Origin: Sphingomonas horti
GTDB taxonomy: Bacteria > Pseudomonadota > Alphaproteobacteria > Sphingomonadales > Sphingomonadaceae
Length of the DNA: 64,000 nucleotides
Reading direction: 5' to 3'
Assembly (NCBI RefSeq): GCF_009753715.1
Contig: NZ_WQMS01000013.1
Span: forward strand, 1 to 64,000
A model generated the notes under the pieces. That model was not told the DNA's origin and made no database searches. It saw only the letters and a program-made list of their open reading frames with translations. How positions within the stretch are numbered: the first letter of the stretch is position 1; each line of letters opens with the position of its first letter. This document shows positions 10,632-20,400 of this stretch, one piece after another. The translations under genes were made by a program, and so were the position numbers.

Positions 10632-11161
10632 TGGCCGAGCGCCCTCAGGATCGCGCGGACCGTCGCGTCGTGCGGCGACGGCTGGCTGCGGACATGGATC
10701 GGCGCGAGCGCATAAACCGGGTTGCGCGCAGCGGCGAGGTCGGTCAGCACCTGGCGCGGGTCGCGGTCCTTCAGCAGCGGGCGGGTGGAGCGGCGGCGCA
10801 CGCGATCGACCAGCGTCTCCAGATCGGCCTCGAGCCACACCGCGGTCGTCTTGTCGAGGATCAGCGCGCGCGTGCGCTCGTTCATGAAGGCGCCGCCGCC
10901 GGTCGCGATCACTTTCGGGCTGCCGTCGATGAGGCGGGCGATCACGCGGCGCTCGCCGTCGCGGAAATAGTCCTCGCCGAACATCTGGAAGATCTCGGTG
11001 ATGGTCATGCCCGCCGCCGCCTCGATCTCCTCGTCCGCGTCGACGAACGGCAGGCCGAGCCGCTGGGCAAGGCGGCGCCCGACCGTGGTCTTGCCCGCGC
11101 CCATCAGCCCGATCAGCACGATCGGGCGATCGACAGGACGGGAGGCGGGCGCGGCGGTCAT
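10628..11161 (-). CDS. aroK: Shikimate kinase
   Basis: A 177-residue P-loop kinase that phosphorylates shikimate. Walker A is GLMGAGKT (18-25). Asp in FVDADEEIE and the arginine in RDGERRVI match the shikimate-binding residues, and GGGAF follows as in the family. The lid Arg (RRRSTRPLL) is present. It is the upstream gene of the aroK-aroB pair. Confidence 0.96.
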   Translation of the reverse strand: MTAAPASRPVDRPIVLIGLMGAGKTTVGRRLAQRLGLPFVDADEEIEAAAGMTITEIFQMFGEDYFRDGERRVIARLIDGSPKVIATGGGAFMNERTRALILDKTTAVWLEADLETLVDRVRRRSTRPLLKDRDPRQVLTDLAAARNPVYALAPIHVRSQPSPHDATVRAILRALGQ

Positions 11162-11200
11162 GCGCCCCGGCTAGAGCACAAAACCGGAGACGTTAAGAGG

Positions 11201-12397
11201 CTAGCTGGTCTTCATGCACTGGCTGTCGTCGGCGCGTTTGAACTCGCGGCAATTCCACAGCATCTTCTCGAAGCCGTTGGAGCGGTTGCGCAGATAACTG
11301 AACGACAGGGCCTGGTGCTGCTCCGGCTCGATCGGGAAGCCCTTCGGCGCCTTGTGCGGGTCGGTCCAGCCCATGAACTTGCAGAAGTCCTTCTGCCCGC
11401 AGGCGGCGAGCGCGAGGGCAGGGAAGTTGTTGGCGCCGACCTTCTTGTCGAGCACGACGACGAAAGCGTCGCCGCCGGGGGAGACGATCTTCACCTGCCG
11501 CGCGCCGCGATCGGCGAGCTTCTCGGGCGTCACGGCGCCTTCACCAGCGACCTGCACCTCGGCCCCCGCCAGATGGGCCGGAGACAAGGCCGCGAGCTTG
11601 GCGATCGCGGGCTCCGAGCCGGCATAGCCGCCGCGGAACGCGCCCGGCGTTCCCCACCAGCCCTGCCAGCGGAAGAACAGGTGCGTGCCGACCGCTGCGA
11701 CCTTGTCCAGCGTCCCGCTCCAATAGGGCACGACCCAGTTCGTGTGGTAATGGGTCGAATAGCCGACCGGCTTGTACACCTTGCCCTTCAGCGCGGCCTC
11801 GGCGAGCTCACGCGCGCGCTGCCAGCCGGAAATCGAGGGGATGCGGGCGAGCGAGCCGTCGCAGGTGAAGGTGAACTGGCAGCCCGTATCCCGGTCGGAG
11901 CCCTGGAAGACGACGCCGCAGATCGTCTTCGGGAAAGCGGGATGGCGGAGGCGGTTCAGCACGACCTGCACGACCGCGCGCATGCCGTCATCGCCTTCGG
12001 CCGCGGCCTCGTAATAGGCGGCGGCGGCGAGGCAATCGACCGAGCGGGCATAATCCTCGCTGCCGCTGGCCAGCCGGAACGGCTTCGCCGCCGGGTTGGG
12101 CGCAGTCGAGAACGGGATGGCCGCGTTGATCTTCACGGCGTCGTCGGGCGTCACGTCCGCATATTGGACCGGCTCGACCGGCGGGGCGGGAACGTCGGCG
12201 GGCGGCGCGCCGGACCGCGACAGCTCCACGACCCGGGCGCTCCGCGACAGTACGAGACCGCGGCCCTGGGCGGCCCAGATGGCGGTGGCGAGCAGCAGCA
12301 CCACGACCGCGGCGGCGATCATGTCGTGCAGGTCCTGGCGCGCCTTCAATGCGGAGAACAAACGCGATCTCTCCAAGCAGACGAAGCGCGGGCGCAT
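11201..12397 (-). CDS. SleB-type cell wall hydrolase
   Basis: A 398-residue protein with one N-terminal membrane anchor (about residues 27-43) and a Hydrolase_2/SleB domain from about 112 to 230. Its core is CLAAAAYYEAAAEG, where the Glu in YYEA is the catalytic candidate, followed by VVLNRLRHPAFP and a CQFTFTCDG segment. The family includes lytic transglycosylases and spore-cortex lytic enzymes; in alphaproteobacteria they probably act on periplasmic peptidoglycan. The C-terminal about 150 residues have no recognised domain. A Met at 26 is an alternative start that would still keep the anchor. It is not overlapped with aroK. Confidence 0.85.
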   Translation of the reverse strand: MRPRFVCLERSRLFSALKARQDLHDMIAAAVVVLLLATAIWAAQGRGLVLSRSARVVELSRSGAPPADVPAPPVEPVQYADVTPDDAVKINAAIPFSTAPNPAAKPFRLASGSEDYARSVDCLAAAAYYEAAAEGDDGMRAVVQVVLNRLRHPAFPKTICGVVFQGSDRDTGCQFTFTCDGSLARIPSISGWQRARELAEAALKGKVYKPVGYSTHYHTNWVVPYWSGTLDKVAAVGTHLFFRWQGWWGTPGAFRGGYAGSEPAIAKLAALSPAHLAGAEVQVAGEGAVTPEKLADRGARQVKIVSPGGDAFVVVLDKKVGANNFPALALAACGQKDFCKFMGWTDPHKAPKGFPIEPEQHQALSFSYLRNRSNGFEKMLWNCREFKRADDSQCMKTS

Positions 12398-12459
12398 AGC
12401 AGAATGCGCCCGCGCTGTCAGTTCGGTTAAGATGAGATTGATGGTTTACGCGATCAAGA

Positions 12460-13376
<917 letters not shown>

Positions 13377-13380
<4 letters not shown>

Positions 13381-14681
13381 GCGGGCTTCTCCTGCATCAC
13401 GGCTTCGGGAAGGGCGGTTTCGGGCAGATCGAAGGTGCGGGCGCGGCGGATTTCCGGGAACAGATAGGCCCAAATGCCGGCGACCGCTATGGCGCCGATG
13501 CCGCCGAACGCGACTGCACCGATGGGGCCCAGAACGGAGGCGAGCAGGCCCGATTCGACCTCGCCCAGCTCGTTTGACGCGGAAATGGCGAGGCCGGACA
13601 CGGCCGAGACGCGGCCGCGCATCGCGTCGGGCGTATAGAGCTGGACCAGCGACGAGCGGACATAGACCGACAGCATGTCCATGCCACCCAGCACGATCAG
13701 TGCCGCCATCGATGCCGGCATCGACTTGGAATAACCGAACGCCAGCGTCGCGAGGCCGAAGCCGGCGACCGCGAGCAGCATCTTGACGCCGACATTGTGG
13801 TGGAGGGGGCGCCACGCGAACCATAAGGCGACCACCGCGGCCCCGACTGCCGGAGAGGCGCGCAGCCACCCCAGGCCTTCCGGTCCGACATGCAGGATAT
13901 CGCGGGCATAGACCGGAAGCAGCGCCGTCGCCCCGCCTAGCAGCACCGCGAACAGGTCCAGCGTGATCGCCCCCAGCAGGAAGCGGTGGCTGCGGACATA
14001 GCTGAGGCCGTCCACCATCTGCCGGACCGGGTGGGTGCTGCCGGACATGGCCGCGGGCATGATCCGGCGGATCGGCGTCAAGGCGAGGATCGAGACAACG
14101 AGGAAGCCCGCCGCCATCCAATAGGGCATCGCCGGATCGACGCTGTAGAGGAAGCCGGCGAGGGCGGGCCCGCTGACCGACGCGCTCTGCCAGGCGATCG
14201 AGCTCATCGCGATCGCCCGGGGCAGGACGGCGGCGGGCACGATGTTCGGGGCGATGGCCGTCATCGACGGACCGAGGAAGACGCGGGCGACGCCGTGCAG
14301 CGCCGCGAGGCCGAACAGCAGCGGCAGGGTGAGTGTTTGGGTGTAGGTGGTGATGCCGAGCGTCAGCGCGATCGACAGGTCGATGCCGTTCGCCAGCCGC
14401 GCGACCAGCCGCCGCTCGAACCGGTCCGCGACCCAGCCGGCGACCGGCGTCAGCAGGAACAGGGGCACGAATTGGGCAAGGCCGATCAGCCCCAGATAGA
14501 AGCTCGCTTCCCTGACCGACATGCCGTAATCGGCGCGCGCGGTGTCATAGACCTGGTAGCCGAGGATCACGACCATCGACATGGTCGCCAGCACCGCCGA
14601 GAACCGGGCGATCCAGTAGGCGCGAAAGTCCGGGATCGCGAGCGGTGACGGTTGGGCCTGCACGGCGCCGCTCCTAGTCAC
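13377..14681 (-). CDS. MFS transporter (MFS_3-type exporter)
   Basis: A 434-residue major facilitator protein with about 12 hydrophobic helices. A loop motif near the second and third helices ([14 protein letters not shown]) matches the MFS G-x3-D-R-x-G-R-[RK] signature. It resembles the drug/siderophore exporter branch. Its stop overlaps the cysK start by 4 bp. The substrate is unknown; coupling to cysK hints at export of cysteine, O-acetylserine or a related thiol compound. Confidence 0.85.
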
Positions 14682-14744
14682 GCGGACCAGTCACCCGCAA
14701 CCGCGAACTCGCTTCACGCGCCCCAAGGCCAGCTTTGCCGGGCT

Positions 14745-15671
14745 TCAAAGCTTGTACACGAGGCTCGCGCGGCTGACCGAGCCACTGGTGCTGACGCCGC
14801 GCAGCCCGTCTTCCTCGACCCGGTATTCGTAGCTGAGGCGGAGCTTCAGCTTGTCCGAGATCTTGCTGTCGAGCGCGGCGCTGAGAAGGCCGCTGCTGGT
14901 GCCGTCTTCGTAGAAGACCGAGACACGTTGCGTGAAATCGAGCCGGGGGCCGATCGCGAGGCCGAGATCGAGCGTGCCGCGGCCGGCCAGGCGCGTCTGA
15001 GCCTCGCCGCCGTCGCCGATGGTGCGGCGGATTGCCGGGCCGCCTTCCAGCGCCAGCTTCAGCGTCCGGCCCGAACTGAGCGACCAGCCCGCGCCGAGGC
15101 CGGCCGTGTAGCGCTGGTCGTAGCCGAGCGCGGGATCATGCTCGAACTGGCCGAGCCCGAACACATAGCCCTTGGGCGAGGTCGCGTAGCGCGGCTGCCA
15201 CGAGGCGAGCAGCCGTTCGACCGCGCGGACGCCGTCGGTGTCCTGGATCTCGCCGCGCAACTGCAGCCGGTGGCTCCAGTCGATGCCGTCGCGCTTCAGG
15301 TCCAGCGAGGCGAGCGCGCCGAGGCTGTCGGTGGGACCGGCGGACCAGGAGGCGCCGAACTCGACCTGGCCGGACCAGAGCTCGAACGCGCCGGCATCGG
15401 CGAGCCGTCGCTGGGCGGCCGCGTCCGTCTCTGCCTGGCGCGCGGCGACCTGTGCCTGCCAGCCTGTGCGCAGCTCCGCCAAGGCGGGCGCCAGATCGGG
15501 CCGCGCCCGGGCGGCATAGTCGAACATCTTTGCGATCGTCTTCGCGTCGCCATCGGCGATGGCGGCGTCGAGCATCGCCTTCAGGTCGGCGGGAATCGCG
15601 GCGGCGGGGGCGGGCGCCTGCACAGACGGCGGCGGGGGCGCTTGGTCCAGCATCGGGGCCGGAATAGTCAT
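14745..15671 (-). CDS. DUF481-type outer-membrane beta-barrel protein
   Basis: A 308-residue protein. Residues about 30-100 are Ala-rich and helical. From about 100 onward there are alternating amphipathic strands (YTAGLGAGWSL, LKLALEGGPA, LDFTQRVSVFYED, LKLRLSYEYRVEEDG) ending in VYKL, the pattern of DUF481 / YdiY-like barrels. Oddly, the ATG at 15671 (overlapping the MgtC stop as ATGA) gives no signal peptide: the first residues are MTIPAPMLDQAPPPP. Reading upstream in the same frame gives a polar, Arg-rich stretch and no signal either. Either it uses another export route, the start is mis-set, or the signal was lost when the genes became overlapped. Confidence 0.75.
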   Translation of the reverse strand: MTIPAPMLDQAPPPPSVQAPAPAAAIPADLKAMLDAAIADGDAKTIAKMFDYAARARPDLAPALAELRTGWQAQVAARQAETDAAAQRRLADAGAFELWSGQVEFGASWSAGPTDSLGALASLDLKRDGIDWSHRLQLRGEIQDTDGVRAVERLLASWQPRYATSPKGYVFGLGQFEHDPALGYDQRYTAGLGAGWSLSSGRTLKLALEGGPAIRRTIGDGGEAQTRLAGRGTLDLGLAIGPRLDFTQRVSVFYEDGTSSGLLSAALDSKISDKLKLRLSYEYRVEEDGLRGVSTSGSVSRASLVYKL

Positions 15672-16234
15672 TCGGGGCGCGAGGGCAAGCCGTTCGTGCC
15701 GCCCGTTTTGCCGCCGGACGCCGGCCCGGCGGCATCGCCTTCAGGATCGATGCTGCGTTTCAGCGGCGAAAGCACCCACATCGTAACCATCGTGAACACC
15801 GCCAGCATCACCGCCACGTCGTAGCTGCCGAGGCCGACCGCCGTGCCGATCGCACCGGTCGCCCAGAGGCTCGCAGCGGTGGCGGTGCCGCGCACGCTGT
15901 CCTTCATCCTGAGGATCGCGCCGCCGCCGATGAACCCCATGCCGGTGATCAGCCCCTCGACGACCCGCGCCATTGCTTCCGGGTGGCTGGCCGTCAGCGG
16001 CTCCGCCGCCTGCACGAACCCGCAACTCGCGACGGCGACAAGCGGGAAGGTGCGCAGGCCGGCGCTCCGCTCTTCCTTTTCCCGGTTCCAGCCGATCGGC
16101 AGCGCGAGCGCATAGGCGACCAACAGCGCAAGAAAATGCGGCAGCAGGCGGAAAGCGTTGGCGTCGAACAGCTGTTCCAAGTCATTCTCCCTGAGGTCTG
16201 CCTCCGGGAACGCATCAAAGGTAACGAAAGTCAC
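15668..16234 (-). CDS. MgtC/SapB family membrane protein
   Basis: A 188-residue protein with about five hydrophobic helices. The family core is LPIGWNREKEERSAGLRT followed by GMGFIGGGAILR and TAASLWATGAIG, all matching MgtC/SapB. MgtC homologues modulate ATP synthase or Mg2+ homeostasis in pathogens; YhiD/SapB-type members in free-living bacteria have no settled role. It overlaps by 4 bp both the upstream HTH gene and the downstream DUF481 gene, forming a three-gene unit. Confidence 0.85.
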   Translation of the reverse strand: MTFVTFDAFPEADLRENDLEQLFDANAFRLLPHFLALLVAYALALPIGWNREKEERSAGLRTFPLVAVASCGFVQAAEPLTASHPEAMARVVEGLITGMGFIGGGAILRMKDSVRGTATAASLWATGAIGTAVGLGSYDVAVMLAVFTMVTMWVLSPLKRSIDPEGDAAGPASGGKTGGTNGLPSRPE

Positions 16235-16644
16235 GGCACGTCCTTTGGCGGAGGCGTTACCTTACGCAGCCTTTGCGCATTCAGCACCGCAATCAGCAGC
16301 CGGTCGTTATAGACCCTGCGCTCGCCGACCTGCCGGCCGCGATAGAAGACCGGCCGCACCTCGCCATCCACCGCCCGATGGATCGCCGCCGCCTGGGCGA
16401 GGAACTGTCCGAGCCCGACCGCCTCGTCCCATGCCGCGGCGAAGCTTTCGGCGCCGGGCCGCTTGCGCAGCGCATAGGCGGACTTGGCGCTCATCCCGAC
16501 GGCCCGCGCCGCCGCCGAGACCAGGCCGATGCGGGAGAGCTGCTCGATGAACATGCGCTGCCGGGCGGCGGACCAGCCGTCGTGCCGCGCGCGGGCAAGC
16601 GGGACGGGAACGAAGGCGAGCTCAGGAGCGGGCGACTCGGTCAT
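16231..16644 (-). CDS. Small helix-turn-helix protein of unknown function
   Basis: A 137-residue hypothetical protein. Residues about 25-65 contain an HTH-like segment (RQRMFIEQLSRIGLVSAAARAVGMSAKSAYALRKR), reminiscent of terminase-small-subunit or transposase-like DNA-binding helices. The C-terminal half includes VFYRGRQVGERRVYNDRLL. Proteins of this shape are widespread in sphingomonads, but I cannot name a function. It heads the HTH-mgtC-DUF481 run and overlaps mgtC by 4 bp. I chose the ATG at 16644 because the longer reading adds an unlikely leader into the parD promoter region. Confidence 0.65.
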   Translation of the reverse strand: MTESPAPELAFVPVPLARARHDGWSAARQRMFIEQLSRIGLVSAAARAVGMSAKSAYALRKRPGAESFAAAWDEAVGLGQFLAQAAAIHRAVDGEVRPVFYRGRQVGERRVYNDRLLIAVLNAQRLRKVTPPPKDVP

Positions 16645-16702
16645 CCGCGAGTCTATGACCGATCGGGGGGCGTGTAGGACAGCATCTTGTGGCAGACGCA
16701 TG

Positions 16703-16719
16703 ATAGGATTAAATCCTAT
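16703..16719. promoter_or_regulatory. 17-bp palindromic operator upstream of parDE
   Basis: Perfect dyad ATAGGATT-A-AATCCTAT, ending 17 bp before the antitoxin ATG and just ahead of the Shine-Dalgarno AAGGAGA. RHH antitoxins of the ParD type autorepress by binding palindromes in this position, so this is the likely operator. The surrounding bases are AT-rich against the local background. Confidence 0.6.
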
Positions 16720-16736
16720 TAAAAGGAGAATAGGCC

Positions 16737-17012
16737 ATGCGTGCGACTCGCCAATTGAGCATCACTCTGCCCCAGGAGATGGCGGTGGCAGTGCGTCAAC
16801 GTGTCGAGTCCGGCGACTATGCGAGCGACAGCGAAGTGGTTCGTGAAGGGTTGCGGGCGCTAGCCGAGCGTGAGCGCGCGGTCGAGCATTGGCTACGAAC
16901 GGATGTGGTCTCGGCATATGAGAAGCTGCGCGCCGATCCTTCACGGGCCCGAACGATCGCGCAGGTGCGTGAAAAACTCCGGCATACGCGCGAAGCGATC
17001 GAGCAAGAATGA
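16737..17012 (+). CDS. parD: ParD-type RHH antitoxin
   Basis: A 91-residue antitoxin. The N-terminal ribbon-helix-helix is visible: a beta-strand with RQLSITLPQEMA, then helices (VAVRQRVESGDY, SDSEVVREGLRALAER). The C-terminal half is a charged helical tail that should wrap the toxin. AAGGAGA precedes the ATG by 7 bp. Its stop overlaps the toxin start (ATGA), the usual antitoxin-first arrangement. DNA binding and autorepression are inferred from the family and the adjacent palindrome. Confidence 0.88.
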   Translation: MRATRQLSITLPQEMAVAVRQRVESGDYASDSEVVREGLRALAERERAVEHWLRTDVVSAYEKLRADPSRARTIAQVREKLRHTREAIEQE

Positions 17013-17314
17013 TCAAGCGCTACGAGGTCGTGCTTGACGCCGAGGCAGAAGCGCAGCTCGAAGACCTGTTCATGTATATTGCGCAGGATGCCTCGATCGA
17101 GGTCGCGGAGCGCTTCACCGACGCGATAGTCGAGCAATGCGAGGCACTGTCGCACTTTCCAAACCGCGGAACGCCACGCGACGATATCCAGCCAGGCCTA
17201 CGCACGATCGCATTCCGCCGCGCCGTGACGATCGCCTATGCGGTCGACGAGGACAGGGTGGAGGTGCTTGGGATTTTCTACCGGGGGCGGGATTATGAGA
17301 GTCTGTTGAATTAA
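17009..17314 (+). CDS. parE: ParE/RelE-superfamily toxin
   Basis: A 101-residue toxin of the ParE fold. Features are two N-terminal helices (EAQLEDLFMYIAQDASIEVAERF), the loop FPNRGTPRDDIQPGLR, a strand with FRRAVTIAYAVDED and the C-terminal strand EVLGIFYRGRDYES, which matches the ParE core. ParE toxins poison gyrase; RelE relatives cut mRNA on the ribosome. The GTPRDD and YRGRDYE motifs favour ParE. It is coupled to parD, and both copies look intact. Confidence 0.87.
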   Translation: MIKRYEVVLDAEAEAQLEDLFMYIAQDASIEVAERFTDAIVEQCEALSHFPNRGTPRDDIQPGLRTIAFRRAVTIAYAVDEDRVEVLGIFYRGRDYESLLN

Positions 17315-17475
17315 CAGGCCCGTGGTCACCGCCGACCACCTTGCTCACTAATCGCAATATGGCCTGCAATTGTCTTGCCGATATAGGAGGCGGCAGTGAC
17401 TGGAGTGAGTTCAAGGCGAAAGAGGGGCAATCTGATCGACCTTGTTTCATCAACAGCTTGCCCGTTAGACCTGCA

Positions 17476-20400
17476 TCACTCCACGCTCACGAAACTATCC
17501 ATCACGCGTTTCCGCCCGGCCTGCTCGAAGTCGATTTCGAGCTTGTTGCCTTCGATCTCGGCGATCGTGCCGTAGCCGAATTTCTGATGGAAGACGCGCT
17601 GGCCGAGCGAGAGATCGCTGCGGCCCTTGTTGCCGAGGCTGACGGCGCTGGCGCGGGCCTCGACGACGCGGGCCGTGGTGGTCTGGTAGCCGCCCACTGA
17701 AGCGGCGCGCTGCCAGCCGGGGCCGCGTCCGGTGCCGCGGGCGACGTTCGCGAACGGGTCGGCGCGTTCGGACCAATTGGCGCGCCAGAGGCTTTCGCCG
17801 CCGGTCATGCTGGTTTCCTCCTCGATATGCGCGGCCGGCAATTCGCCCACGAAGCGGGAGGGGATGGAGCTGGTCCACTGGCCGTAGATGCGACGGTTGG
17901 CGGCATGGAGGATATAGGCGCGGCGGCGGGCGCGAGTGATCGCGACATAGGCGAGGCGGCGTTCCTCCTCCAGGCTCGCATTGCCGCCTTCGTCCAGTGA
18001 ACGCTGCGACGGGAACACGCCTTCTTCCCAGCCGGCGAGGAAGACAGTGTCGAACTCCAGGCCTTTGGCGGCGTGGATCGTCATGATCGTCACCTGCTCG
18101 CCGCCTGCGCGCTCGTCATTGTCCATGACCAGGCTGACATGCTCGAGGAACGCGCCAAGATTTTCATATTCCTCCATCGCGCGGACGAGCTCGTTCAGGT
18201 TTTCCAGCCGCCCGGCGGCGTCGGCGGAGCGGTCCGCCTGCCACATCGCCGTATAGCCGCTCTCGTCCAGCATCTGGCGAGCGAGCTCCGGATGCGGGAG
18301 CTGGCCGGCCATGTCGCGCCAGCGGGCGATGTCGCCGATCAGATTGCCGAGCGCGCGCCGCGCCTGCGGCGTCAGCTCGTCGGTGTCGAGGATACGCGCG
18401 GCGGCGAGCGTGAGCGGGATGGCTTGGGCGCGGGCGAGAGCGTGGACCTTTGCCAGCGCCTTGTCGCCGAGGCCGCGCTTCGGCGTGTTGACGATGCGTT
18501 CGAAAGCAAGGTCGTCGGCCGGCTGGTTGACGACGCGGAGATAGGCGAGCGCGTCGCGGATCTCCTGCCGCTCGTAGAAGCGGAAGCCGCCGACGATGCG
18601 GTAGGGCAGGCCGATCGCGATGAACCGGTCCTCGAACTCGCGGGTCTGGAACTGGGCGCGGACCAGGATCGCGATATCGTCGAGCTCGCCGCCGGAACGC
18701 TGGTGCGCCTCGATCAGCTCGCCGACGCGGCGCGCCTCCTCCGGCCCGTCCCAGACGCCGAGCACGCGCACCTTTTCGCCTTCGCCCGCTTCCGTCCAGA
18801 GCGTCTTGCCCAGCCGGCCGGCATTGGCCGCGATCAACCCGGAGGCGGCGCCCAGAATGTGCGGCGTCGAGCGGTAATTCTGTTCCAACCGGATGATAAC
18901 GGCGCCGGGGAAGTCCTTCTCGAACCTCAGGATGTTCGCGACTTCGGCGCCGCGCCAGGAGTAGATGGAGTTATGCGTCACGATCCCGTTCGCGACATAG
19001 TTGTGCGTGCCCGCCACGTTGAGGTCGAAAATGTCGGCCTGCTTCCCGTCGACGGTTTCGACCGCGATTACAACGTCGTGGCTGCCGTCTTCGCCGGCGA
19101 CCATCATACCGGGCCGAATCGTCGAGGCAGGCCGGACCGCCAGCGCCGTGCCGAGCAGATTGGCCTTGAGCTGGACATCCAGCTCAAAATGCTCTTCGAG
19201 GCGGTCACGAATTTCCCCGACCTTCTTCATGTCGCGATACAGCGTCTCGTAACGCCAATTGTCCGGATTGCGGGCATAGACGCGCGGGTTCAGGCCGAGC
19301 GCGCGAACCTTCTCACGATCGACGGGATCGTTGCCGCTGAGCGACAGGCGATGCATCGGCGTAGCCCCACGCCGTTCCGCATACAGTGTAAGATTGAGCG
19401 CCTTGCGGCGACCCGGCGCGGTCTGCGGAACATGATGGGGATGATCGGCCAACAGGCCATGATCGGCCAGCAGCTGTTGGGCCCGCGCTTGGCTGTCCAC
19501 CGCGCGGTGAATTCGGTCGAGCGTCGCCTGGTCGTGCACCAGCCCGTTCGTGCTGCCGCCTTTGCGAGCGACGAACGGCAGGGTGGAGATACCGTAGCGC
19601 AGGCTCAGGAGATGTTCGCACTCCCGCGCTTCGGCTTCCGTCTCGAAACTTGAAATGAGCCAGACGGCATCGGCACCTTCCTGCAGACAGCGCTGCCTGA
19701 AGCCGATCACCGGCCGTTTCTGGCCGCGGGTGTAGATCTGGCTGGTGCCGAGCCGATAGCCTTGGCCGCGTTTCCACATCAGATAGGCGAAGTTCTTCTG
19801 CGGGCTTGCGGTACGGATGAAGTCCGCGAAATGGCTATGTTCGGGCGTGCTGACCAGCTCACGCCCCGATGCCATGCGGAGCCTGACGAGCGGCCGCTTC
19901 GCTCTCCGGCGAAAGACCTCGGTCACTTCCGCCGGGCGAAACTCCCCCGAGCCATAACAGGACAGTACCAGATCGCCCGGTCTGATCTTCTCGATCGGAC
20001 GAGTTTCGCCATCAGCGAGGGTGATATGGGTTCCGGCCGGGAGGCACTGATCGTCGTCGCCGACGCAGCAGATGTTCTTGCGGGCCTGGGCGAGCAGGCG
20101 GAGCCAGAGATACTGGCTGGCATTGGTGTCCTGATATTCATCGACGAGGATGTATTTGAACCGCTGCTGGTAACGTTCGAGCACGTCGCGGTGAGTCTTC
20201 AGGATCACCAGCATGTGCAGCAGCAGGTCGCCGAAATCACAGGCGTTCACCGCCTTCAGCCGCGCCTGGTACTGGGCGTAGAGATCGGCGCCGCGGCCGT
20301 TCGCAAACAGCTCGGATTCGCCGGCGTCGACATCGGCCGGCGTCCAGCCGCGATTCTTCCATTTGTCGATCAGGCCGGCGAGCTGGCGGGCGGGCCAGCG

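Noticed and set aside
10631-12430. 599-codon plus-strand frame across aroK and the cell-wall hydrolase
   Set aside because: It is the mirror of two well-supported minus-strand genes, with composition typical of an antisense reading and no recognisable motif.
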